Assembly: GCA_902774195.1 (NCBI GenBank)
Contig: CACYHM010000035.1
Coordinates: 1-8,758, forward strand
DNA from: an uncultured Eubacteriales bacterium
GTDB taxonomy: Bacteria; Bacillota_A; Clostridia; Peptostreptococcales; Anaerovoracaceae
DNA: 8,758 nt
Direction: 5' to 3'
The position numbers were made by a program, and so were the translations under genes. Of this stretch, positions 1 to 6,074 are shown one piece after another. Position 1 is the first letter of the stretch. Each line of letters opens with the position of its first letter. A model generated the notes under the pieces. That model did no database searches. It had not been told where the DNA came from and saw nothing but the letters and a program-made list of their open reading frames with translations.

Positions 1-636
<636 letters not shown>

Positions 637-653
637 TTATATCCGTACGCCGA

Positions 654-935
654 CTACTTTTCGATAGTGGCGAGAATGTCTTTCTGACTGATGATGGTGT
701 ACTCTGTGCCCTTGTACTTGAGCTCGCTTCCGCCGTATCTGCTGAACACGACGATATCGCCTACCTTGAGTTCCATAGGCTCATCCTTTGTTCCCGGGCC
801 TACAGCCAGCACTTCGGCCTGCTGCGGCTTTTCTTTAGCGCTTCCCGAAAGCAGAAGGCCTGCTTCGGTCTTCTCTTCGGCTTCCATCTTCTTTATTACT
901 ACTCTTGCTCCGAGCGGTTTGATTCCGATACTCAT
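654..935 (-). CDS. groES: Co-chaperonin GroES
   Basis: This is the 10-kDa co-chaperonin that caps the GroEL ring as a heptamer. The 93-residue product has the family's normal length. Visible signatures are KPLGARVVIKK (6-16), the mobile loop around residues 17-35 with the hydrophobic GLLLSGSA segment that contacts GroEL, the VLAVGPGT turn (42-49), and the C-terminal half with VGDIVVFSRYGG (58-69). Two small departures from the commonest form can be seen: PLGAR instead of PLGDR, and LLLS instead of IVLP in the mobile loop. Both look conservative. The ATG at 935 has an AGGAGG site at 943-948, 7 nt upstream. It is the first gene of the groES-groEL operon, behind a sigma-A promoter at 1003-1031 and a CIRCE operator at 964-990, so HrcA repression and heat induction are expected. 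Confidence 0.98.
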   Translation of the reverse strand: MSIGIKPLGARVVIKKMEAEEKTEAGLLLSGSAKEKPQQAEVLAVGPGTKDEPMELKVGDIVVFSRYGGSELKYKGTEYTIISQKDILATIEK

Positions 936-963
936 TTTTATGCCTCCTGATTTTTACTTTCTG

Positions 964-990
964 TTAGCACTCTTCGTTTACGAGTGCCAA
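964..990 (-). promoter_or_regulatory. CIRCE operator (HrcA binding site) of groES-groEL
   Basis: On the plus strand the sequence is TTAGCACTC, nine bases, then GAGTGCCAA. The established CIRCE consensus is TTAGCACTC-N9-GAGTGCTAA, so 17 of 18 arm bases match and only one position is off (C for T). It lies just downstream of the predicted transcription start (about 996) and upstream of the groES ribosome binding site, the usual position for HrcA repression. The hrcA gene itself is not in the window. Confidence 0.97.
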
Positions 991-1002
991 TCACCAAACC
1001 CT

Positions 1003-1031
1003 ATTGTACTCGCACTGAAGTGGTGTGTCAA
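1003..1031 (-). promoter_or_regulatory. Sigma-A promoter of groES-groEL
   Basis: Read on the minus strand there is a perfect -35 TTGACA (1026-1031), a 17-nt spacer, and a -10 TACAAT (1003-1008; 5 of 6 matches). The predicted start near 996 lies directly before the CIRCE element. The near-consensus boxes suggest a strong promoter held down by HrcA. Confidence 0.92.
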
Positions 1032-1063
1032 CACTTTAACGTGAACTTTTCTTCATAATGAAA

Positions 1064-1092
1064 GAGTCAGAAAGAGCGATGCTTTCTGACTC
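1064..1092 (-). terminator. Hairpin at the end of ogg, possible terminator
   Basis: A perfect 11-bp inverted repeat, GAGTCAGAAAG (1064-1074) and CTTTCTGACTC (1082-1092), encloses a 7-nt loop. On the minus strand it starts inside the ogg stop codon (1091-1093) and is followed by UUUCAUUAU, a poor U-tract. It is well placed to end the P-loop-protein/ogg transcript before the groES promoter, but the weak tail makes it an imperfect intrinsic terminator. It could instead protect a 3' end. Confidence 0.6.
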
Positions 1093-1927
1093 ATTTACGG
1101 TCACGGTAGTAATAGAAAAGATACTGCTGAGCATAGCCCGCGAGGTCTCCGAACTTCTCTGCCGCGAACGCCTGCATCCCCCTCACGTCATTCAGCTCGA
1201 ATCCGTACATATCGTTCATTATCTGCTTTACCCAGGTATCCACGGGGAACGCCGCCGTGTCCCTGAGGCCGAACAGCATTATGCAGTTTGCGACCTTCGG
1301 ACCGATGCCGCGGAAGCTCAGAAGTTCTTCCCTGCACTCAGGACAGCCTTCTTTCAGATACTGCTCCGCGCTCGCTTTTATATAGCTGCTCCTGTATCCG
1401 AGCTTCAGATCCGCAAGGTCTGACACAGAAGCCGCCGCGAGAGCTTCGGGATCCGGGAACGAATACACGGTCTCATCGTCCCTGCTCAGCTCTTCGCTCC
1501 CCTCAACAGGTTTGCCGTATGTCCTGCAGAGCGATTCAATGTTCTTTCTTATCCTCGGGATATTGTTGTTCTGGGATATTATGAAAGAGATGATGGTCTC
1601 GAAGGGATCCTGCCTCAGTATCCTTATGCCGCTTCCGTATCTGCAGGCATCGGCGATGCGCGGCTCCCCCGACGCAAGATCTCTTTTGATCTTTCCGTAG
1701 TCCGTGCCCAGATCGAAGTAGTTTTTCCAGAACTCCGCGTCCCCTCCGGTCGCTTCGATCATCAGAGTCCCGTTTTCGAGTCTGATCCTTGCGATTTTGT
1801 CTCCTGCGGCACCTGCATAGGATCCGTCCTCTGCAGGGACCCATCTGAAACACTGGCCGCACTCAAAGGTATGAGTGAGGTCAAGATCCTTTACGTTATC
1901 TATTCTTATGATCCTGTCTTTTTTCAA
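1091..1927 (-). CDS. ogg: OGG1-type 8-oxoguanine DNA glycosylase/AP lyase (TTG start)
   Basis: This base-excision-repair enzyme removes 8-oxoguanine from DNA and nicks the abasic site. The 278-residue product aligns by eye with the eukaryote-like OGG1 family. An N-terminal beta domain contains FECGQCFRW (21-29), followed by FIISQNNNIPRI (115-126) and LGYRSSY (176-182). The helix-hairpin-helix FRGIGPKVANC (205-215) carries the catalytic Lys211, and PVDTW (228-232) carries the catalytic Asp230. These match Lys249 and Asp268 of human OGG1. The start is TTG at 1925-1927: the preceding in-frame codon is the TAA of the upstream gene, and no ATG occurs before residue 56, beyond the conserved N-terminus. 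No clear Shine-Dalgarno site is present, so translation is probably coupled to the upstream gene. A hairpin overlaps the stop codon. The family call is confident; the exact start is a little less so. Confidence 0.94.
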   Translation of the reverse strand: MKKDRIIRIDNVKDLDLTHTFECGQCFRWVPAEDGSYAGAAGDKIARIRLENGTLMIEATGGDAEFWKNYFDLGTDYGKIKRDLASGEPRIADACRYGSGIRILRQDPFETIISFIISQNNNIPRIRKNIESLCRTYGKPVEGSEELSRDDETVYSFPDPEALAAASVSDLADLKLGYRSSYIKASAEQYLKEGCPECREELLSFRGIGPKVANCIMLFGLRDTAAFPVDTWVKQIMNDMYGFELNDVRGMQAFAAEKFGDLAGYAQQYLFYYYRDRK

Positions 1928-2803
1928 TTAATGCAGCTTTCTGGAATGCATCTCGTCGGCATCCCTTACGATGTCTCTTATCCTTACGTTCACGCTTTCG
2001 ATCGTGAACGCCGTCATCTCGGCCAGCGCCGTGAACACGTCTTTCTGCAGCGCTATGCACATGTCTACGGAATCCGGATCTCTTACCGCCATGACATCTA
2101 TGGTCACGGACATGTTGGTCTGCTTGCCGTTGTTCATCCTGTCCACGACGGCAAGGTGCGACTCATATTTCTCGGCCGCTATGCGGATGATGTCCCTTAT
2201 CACCTGCTCGCTTATCGTGAAGCTGCCCGAATAGCTGAACGTAGGTCTCACCACGGTCCTGTCGTTCGGGCCTTCATCCTCTTCCCGTCTGATCCCGGGA
2301 TGCACGGCATTGCCCCTGGCCCTGTCGATGAAATGCTTGATAGGATCCATGAAGTATCCGGCAAAATCGCGTCTCAGCTGTCCGACCGGCGCGGGTATGA
2401 CGTGCTCGCCCTCGTCCTGCCTGAAGTGTCTGGCGATCTCGCGTTCCTCTTCGGTGGTCACATCCTCGATATATATGCGTTCCTCAACAGGACCGATCCC
2501 GAGCTGTTCGGCCACTATGTCGGTCATGCGGTCGGATGTCCCGATGATCATAAGGGCTTCCGGATCGTACTGATGTATAGCCTCCTTTACTGCTTCTCTG
2601 TGGTCCTCATAATTGAAGAGAGCTGTTCGCATGGCCGCCGCCTTCGAAGCGCATTTCTTGGCCGACGAGCCCGCTACTATGCGGCCCTTGTATATGAGAA
2701 GGCCGTCATCGATTATGGCATCAAAACCGCGGCTCTGCGCGAGCGCAGTAGCCTGGAAGCTTTTTCCCGTTCCGCTTTTTCCCGTAAATGACGCGACTTT
2801 CAT
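1928..2803 (-). CDS. P-loop NTPase with C-terminal Asp23/Gls24-like domain, function unknown
   Basis: The 291-residue protein has two parts. Residues 1-115 form a nucleotide-binding domain. It has a Walker A motif, GKSGTGKS (8-15), directly after the first beta strand, a conserved-looking AIIDDGLLIYKG (29-40), and a hydrophobic strand ending in LMIIGTSDRMTD (84-95). Residues about 189-280 resemble the Asp23/Gls24 (alkaline shock) fold: GSFTISEQVIRDIIRIAA near its start and AEMTAFTIESVNVRIRDI at its end, like the 'mTGl-V-eVNV-V' ending of that family. A charged segment at 165-185 may link the two. There is no signal peptide or membrane segment, so it is probably cytoplasmic. The ATG at 2803 is placed just before the Walker strand but lacks a good Shine-Dalgarno site. 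It is followed directly, in frame, by ogg. I do not know its function; the domain reading is by eye. Confidence 0.85.
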   Translation of the reverse strand: MKVASFTGKSGTGKSFQATALAQSRGFDAIIDDGLLIYKGRIVAGSSAKKCASKAAAMRTALFNYEDHREAVKEAIHQYDPEALMIIGTSDRMTDIVAEQLGIGPVEERIYIEDVTTEEEREIARHFRQDEGEHVIPAPVGQLRRDFAGYFMDPIKHFIDRARGNAVHPGIRREEDEGPNDRTVVRPTFSYSGSFTISEQVIRDIIRIAAEKYESHLAVVDRMNNGKQTNMSVTIDVMAVRDPDSVDMCIALQKDVFTALAEMTAFTIESVNVRIRDIVRDADEMHSRKLH

Positions 2804-2818
2804 ATTTTTTTAATAATA

Positions 2819-2847
2819 TTTACTTTCAGCTTTGCCGGTGTTATACT
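2819..2847 (+). promoter_or_regulatory. Sigma-A promoter of the ferredoxin gene
   Basis: A -35 TTTACT (2819-2824; 4 of 6), a 17-nt spacer and a -10 TATACT (2842-2847; 5 of 6) predict a start near 2853 and a leader of about 33 nt. That leader contains an eight-base AAGGAGGT ribosome binding site (2872-2879), which suggests high expression. Confidence 0.65.
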
Positions 2848-2869
2848 TCGCTTGTAGATATTATCTTAA
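2840..2869 (-). promoter_or_regulatory. Possible promoter for the P-loop-protein/ogg unit
   Basis: On the minus strand a TATAAC box (2840-2845) lies 18 nt after TTAAGA (2864-2869; 4 of 6 matches to TTGACA). Its -10 overlaps the ferredoxin -10 on the other strand almost completely. The -35 is weak, so this is a tentative call. Confidence 0.35.
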
Positions 2870-2885
2870 AGAAGGAGGTAACACC

Positions 2886-3053
2886 ATGGCATATAAGATT
2901 TCTGAAGAGTGCATCGCTTGCGGAGTTTGCAAGGACAACTGCCCTGCTGAGGCAATCACTGAAGGCACACCTTTTGTTGTTGATGAAAGCAAGTGCATCG
3001 ACTGCGGAGCATGTGCTGCTAACTGCCCGGTAGGCGCACCTGCTGAGGCATAG
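2886..3053 (+). CDS. Clostridial-type 2[4Fe-4S] ferredoxin
   Basis: This small soluble electron carrier of anaerobic metabolism serves as redox partner for enzymes such as pyruvate:ferredoxin oxidoreductase and hydrogenase in related organisms. The 55-residue product has two CxxCxxCxxxCP clusters: Cys9, 12, 15, 19 and Cys37, 40, 43, 47. Each set supplies three ligands to one cluster and one to the other, as in the classic bacterial dicluster fold. Length and acidic composition are typical. The start is the ATG at 2886, 6 nt after the strong AAGGAGGT site (2872-2879); longer in-frame starts upstream would place that site inside the gene and are rejected. It is the only plus-strand gene, is transcribed alone, and ends at a strong hairpin terminator shared with the convergent rex gene. 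Confidence 0.97.
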   Translation: MAYKISEECIACGVCKDNCPAEAITEGTPFVVDESKCIDCGACAANCPVGAPAEA

Positions 3054-3071
3054 TCTGACACACAGATTATC

Positions 3072-3101
3072 AAAATCCCGTAGCTGAGGCTACGGGATTT
3101 T
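3072..3101. terminator. Bidirectional intrinsic terminator between ferredoxin and rex
   Basis: A perfect 13-bp stem, AAAATCCCGTAGC (3072-3084) and its complement (3089-3101), closes a TGAG tetraloop. The arms carry A and T runs at their ends, giving ATTTTATTTTG after the hairpin on the plus strand and ATTTTGAT on the minus strand. It therefore fits termination of both convergent genes: ferredoxin, stop at 3051-3053, and rex, stop at 3126-3128. Confidence 0.93.
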
Positions 3102-3125
3102 ATTTTGCTTTCATTTTGCCCGGCG

Positions 3126-3770
3126 TCAGTCCCTGCCCTGTTCTTCCTTGCTCTTTATCATGAATGACAGAGCGTGCAGACTGTCGGAAAGATGCACCGA
3201 CTCCAGCGCAACATCTTCAGGAACGACCAGATCGATAGGAGCGAAGTTCCAGATCCCTTTTACTCCTCCGGCAACGAGTGAATCGGCCACCTGCTGGGCA
3301 TTCTCTCTGTTTACGCAGATGATGCCTATGTCGATTCCTTCTCTGCTGACGTAATCTTCGAGGTCGGCGCTGTCAAGAACTTCCACATCGTTGATGACAT
3401 TGCCGATAATCCTCGGGTTCACGTCGAACAGTCCTATGATATTGAACCCGATCTTGTAGTAATAGGTGTAGTTCGTGATCGCCTGTCCGAGGTTGCCGAC
3501 TCCGACGACAACGGTCTTGTATTCCCTGTCGAGTCCGAGGATCTTGTTGATCTCCCTGTAGAGCTTGTCCACTTCGTAGCCGTAGCCCTGCTGTCCGAAC
3601 TCACCGAATGTATTCAGATCCTGTCTGATCTGCGATGCGGTATAACCGATCATCTCGCTGAGTTCGTTCGACGAGATTTTTTTGATACCTTTAGTCTGGA
3701 GATACCCCAGATATCTTCTGTAGCGAGGCAGTCTTCGAATGATCGCATTTGACACTTTCGTCTTGCCCAT
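3126..3770 (-). CDS. rex: Redox-sensing transcriptional repressor Rex
   Basis: Rex is a homodimeric repressor that releases DNA when NADH rises relative to NAD+, switching on fermentative and reductive pathways in Gram-positive anaerobes. The 214-residue product has the family's normal size. Residues 1-80 form the winged helix, with RLPRYRRYL (13-21), SSNELSEMIGYTASQIRQDL (33-52) and FGEFGQQGYGY (55-65). A Rossmann domain follows, with the dinucleotide loop GVGNLG (90-95), FDVNP (115-119) after the second strand, WNFAP (174-178) and the domain-swapped C-terminal helix containing LSFMI (201-205). The ATG at 3770 follows a GGGGGAG site (3777-3783) by 6 nt. It lies 15 nt after acpP and is presumably cotranscribed with it from the promoter at 4057-4085. 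Autoregulation is plausible from Rex-like sites upstream. Confidence 0.97.
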   Translation of the reverse strand: MGKTKVSNAIIRRLPRYRRYLGYLQTKGIKKISSNELSEMIGYTASQIRQDLNTFGEFGQQGYGYEVDKLYREINKILGLDREYKTVVVGVGNLGQAITNYTYYYKIGFNIIGLFDVNPRIIGNVINDVEVLDSADLEDYVSREGIDIGIICVNRENAQQVADSLVAGGVKGIWNFAPIDLVVPEDVALESVHLSDSLHALSFMIKSKEEQGRD

Positions 3771-3785
3771 CGATGTCTCCCCCGC

Positions 3786-4013
3786 TTACTTGTGCTCCTC
3801 TACATACTTGACGATATCGCCGACCTTCGTGAAGTTCTCTGCGACTTCATCAGGGATCTCGATACCGTACTCGTCCTCTACTCCGAGGATGATCTCGACA
3901 GCGTCAAGAGAATCCGCCTCGAGGTCCTTCATGAAATCAGTCTCCATGGTGATCGTCGAAGCGTCAACATCCAGCTGTTCTGCGATAAGTTCTTTTATCT
4001 TGTCAAATACCAT
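3786..4013 (-). CDS. acpP: Acyl carrier protein
   Basis: This carrier holds growing acyl chains on a 4'-phosphopantetheine arm during fatty-acid synthesis. The 75-residue acidic product contains the attachment motif EADSLDAVE (32-40) with Ser35 as the modified serine, in the usual four-helix pattern. Two candidate ATGs lie 6 nt apart, at 4019 and 4013. The AAGGAG-type site (4022-4028) is only 2 nt from the first but 8 nt from the second, and MVFDKIKELI matches the usual ACP start, so 4013 is chosen. It is first in a two-gene unit with rex, behind a consensus-like promoter. No other fatty-acid synthesis gene is nearby, so it may be a stand-alone copy and not the main fab-cluster one. Confidence 0.96.
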   Translation of the reverse strand: MVFDKIKELIAEQLDVDASTITMETDFMKDLEADSLDAVEIILGVEDEYGIEIPDEVAENFTKVGDIVKYVEEHK

Positions 4014-4021
4014 TTTCATTT

Positions 4022-4028
4022 CTCCTTT
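4022..4028 (-). promoter_or_regulatory. acpP ribosome binding site, decides between two ATGs
   Basis: The minus-strand AAAGGAG is 8 nt from the ATG at 4013 but just 2 nt from the in-frame ATG at 4019. Spacing therefore favours the inner start. Confidence 0.8.
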
Positions 4029-4056
4029 GCTGTATATCTTTATACAATACATTATG

Positions 4057-4085
4057 ATTATATTATCTGCGCACGGCTATTTCAA
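4057..4085 (-). promoter_or_regulatory. Sigma-A promoter of acpP-rex
   Basis: On the minus strand, TTGAAA (4080-4085; 5 of 6), a 17-nt spacer and a perfect TATAAT (4057-4062) predict a start near 4050. It is the only strong promoter in the 117-nt gap between the ABC-F gene and acpP. Confidence 0.88.
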
Positions 4086-4091
4086 CAGAAG

Positions 4092-4109
4092 TTGTAGGAT
4101 AATTAACAA
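4092..4109. promoter_or_regulatory. Candidate Rex operator upstream of acpP-rex
   Basis: TTGTAGGATAATTAACAA resembles the clostridial Rex operator pattern TTGTTAA-N4-TTAACAA. One half is perfect and the other keeps TTGT, giving 11 of 14 fixed positions. It sits just upstream of the -35 box of the acpP-rex promoter. A second imperfect repeat, TTGTTGAAGTTTTTCACAA (4112-4130), lies beyond it. Low-GC intergenic DNA makes chance matches likely, and the second repeat might instead be a weak terminator for the ABC-F gene. Confidence 0.45.
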
Positions 4110-4130
4110 AATTGTTGAAGTTTTTCACAA

Positions 4131-6071
4131 TCATTCCTGGAGTTCCATCCATTCGTCATAGAGCGAAGTTATTTCCTCTTCATGGGCCGCCATCAGCGAC
4201 GCGTTCTCGCTCATCCATACCGGATCGGAGGCTTTTTCGGGATCCTCCATCTGCTCCTGTATGTCGGCTATGCTGCCTTCGAGTTCGTGTATCCTCTCCT
4301 CTATGCTCTCCGCTCTTCTTGCCTTTCTTCTGTCTTCAGCCTCGCGCTGCTTCTTTGCCTGCCGCTCGGCTTCGGATGATCTTACAAGCTCCTGCGTCTT
4401 CCTGAGTTCATCATCCTGCCCGTCCGCGGACGTATCTGCAGCCATAGCGCCTGCTCCCGGATCTCTTCCGGTTTTTTCCAGATAATAGTCGAACCTTCCT
4501 TTATATTCGATGAGCCCGTGCTCAGTCAGTTCGAGTATGCGGTCCGGTATGATGTTCAGAAGGTATCTGTCGTGAGAGACTATGATGAGCGTTCCTTCGA
4601 ACTCCTTCAGGGCGTCCTCAACTATCTCCTTCGACTCGATATCCAGATGGTTTGTAGGCTCATCCAGCACCAGAGTGTTGGCTCCCGACAGCATCAGCTT
4701 GAGAAGCGAGAGCTTGGCCTTCTCGCCGCCTGAGAGATCCCTGACCTGCTTGAAGACATCGTCTCCCGTGAACAGGAACCTGCCGAGCAGCGACCTCATC
4801 TCAGTATCGGTATACAGCCGGTACGCGTTTTTCATCTCGCCGAGAACGGTCTCGCTTTCGTCCAGAAGAAGCTGGCCCTGGTCGTAATAACCGAATTCCA
4901 CATTGTATCCGCGTCTGAGGTAGCCGTCGTCAGGCTTCTCGAGGCCCATGAGTATCTTCAGCAGGGTCGTCTTCCCTATGCCGTTGTCTCCGATGATGCA
5001 TACGCGTTCTCCCTTGCGTATGAGCATCTTCACGTTATCGAAGAGCAGCCTGTCTCCGAAGCTCTTCGAAAGGTCCTCGGCCTCGAGCACTTCGCCGCCG
5101 CTCTTGAAGTCCGCCTCGAAGTTCAGCTTGATCTTCTCCTGTCTCAGCGCCGGCTTTTCGATGACATCCATCATCGCGAGACGTTTTTCCCTCGACCTCG
5201 CTCTCTTTGTCAGATGTTCGGTGCCGTGCTGCTTGAAGCGGCGTATGATCTCTTCCTGGCGCGCTATCTCGGCCTGCTGCTTCTCGTACTCGCGTCGCAG
5301 GATCTCGTACCGCTCCTCCCTCTTCACCAGGAACTCCGAATAATTGCCCCGGTACGCCTCGAGGGTCCCGCTTCCGAGGTCGAATATGCGCCTGCATATT
5401 TTATCGAGAAAATACCTGTCGTGCGATACGACGATCAGTGTCCCTTTATATCCTTCGAGGTATGATTCGAGCCATGCGAGCATCCTCAGGTCGAGGTGGT
5501 TCGTCGGCTCATCCATCATCAGTATGTCGGGTTTGCTCAGAAGTATGCACGACAGTGCCAGTCTCGTCCTCTCGCCTCCGGAGAGCATGCTTATCTTCTT
5601 GCCGCGGTCGGCTTCGGTGAACCCCATATGTGTCAGCATGGCTCCGAGCTCGCTCCTGTACGTATAGCCTCCCTTTCTCTCGTATTCCTCCATCAGAGCG
5701 GTGTATTCGGCGAGATCGCTTTCAAAGCCCGCGCTCTCGTGATCGGCTATCGCAAGCTGCAGCTCTTCGAGGCGCTTTTCCATAGCGAAAAAATGCCTGA
5801 AGCTCTTTTCGGCCTCTTCGATCACCGTACCACTACCCTCGAACTGATGCTGCTGCCTGAGGTATCCTGTCCTGAAGCCGCTTCTTATGTAGAGTTCTCC
5901 CGATGACGGCTCGATGTCCCCTGCGATGATCGAGAGGAGCGTCGACTTTCCCGTCCCGTTGGCTCCTACTATGCCTATGCGGTCTCCTTCGTCAACGCCA
6001 AAACAGACATCCTCAAAAATGATGTCTGTCCCGTACGATTTGCTTATGTCCTTTCCGGAGATAACTACCAT
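4131..6071 (-). CDS. ABC-F family ATPase (YdiF/Uup-like), probable ribosome-associated factor
   Basis: This is a 646-residue protein with two ABC ATPase domains and no membrane segment, the hallmark of ABC-F proteins, which work at the ribosomal E site and not in transport. The first domain has GANGTGKS (36-43), LSGGE (163-167), DEPTNHLD (187-194) and SHD (216-218). The second has GDNGIGKT (361-368), LSGGE (446-450), DEPTNHLD (470-477) and SHD (499-501). Both catalytic glutamates (188 and 471) are present, so both sites should be active. The basic, helical inter-domain linker (about 235-320) is the part that reaches toward the tRNA and peptidyl-transferase centre in this family. A charged C-terminal tail (about 555-646) is predicted coiled coil. 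The start ATG lies 3 nt after the tsaD stop with a GGAG 9 nt upstream. Its position next to tsaD matches ydiF of Bacillus subtilis. Antibiotic resistance is possible for ABC-F proteins but is not indicated here. Confidence 0.93.
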   Translation of the reverse strand: MVVISGKDISKSYGTDIIFEDVCFGVDEGDRIGIVGANGTGKSTLLSIIAGDIEPSSGELYIRSGFRTGYLRQQHQFEGSGTVIEEAEKSFRHFFAMEKRLEELQLAIADHESAGFESDLAEYTALMEEYERKGGYTYRSELGAMLTHMGFTEADRGKKISMLSGGERTRLALSCILLSKPDILMMDEPTNHLDLRMLAWLESYLEGYKGTLIVVSHDRYFLDKICRRIFDLGSGTLEAYRGNYSEFLVKREERYEILRREYEKQQAEIARQEEIIRRFKQHGTEHLTKRARSREKRLAMMDVIEKPALRQEKIKLNFEADFKSGGEVLEAEDLSKSFGDRLLFDNVKMLIRKGERVCIIGDNGIGKTTLLKILMGLEKPDDGYLRRGYNVEFGYYDQGQLLLDESETVLGEMKNAYRLYTDTEMRSLLGRFLFTGDDVFKQVRDLSGGEKAKLSLLKLMLSGANTLVLDEPTNHLDIESKEIVEDALKEFEGTLIIVSHDRYLLNIIPDRILELTEHGLIEYKGRFDYYLEKTGRDPGAGAMAADTSADGQDDELRKTQELVRSSEAERQAKKQREAEDRRKARRAESIEERIHELEGSIADIQEQMEDPEKASDPVWMSENASLMAAHEEEITSLYDEWMELQE

Positions 6072-6074
6072 CTG

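Noticed and set aside
1013..1034. Two short inverted repeats (CACT-GA-AGTG and GTGT-CA-ACAC) within the groES promoter
   Set aside because: The arms are only 4 bp, match no operator I recognise, and are easily produced by chance.
1871..2791. A 306-codon open frame on the plus strand
   Set aside because: It is antisense to the P-loop gene and the start of ogg, has no ribosome binding site, and its His/Arg/Tyr-rich product resembles no family. The minus-strand genes carry clear motifs over the same bases.
4112..4130. Intrinsic terminator for the ABC-F gene
   Set aside because: The stem is AT-rich with a bulge and no GC core, so it is too weak to call; it is mentioned with the Rex-like sites instead.
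4131..6071. ABC transporter ATPase or antibiotic-resistance gene
   Set aside because: Two fused ATPase domains with an ABC-F linker and no partner permease rule against transport. Placement beside tsaD in a conserved operon fits a housekeeping ABC-F better than a resistance factor.
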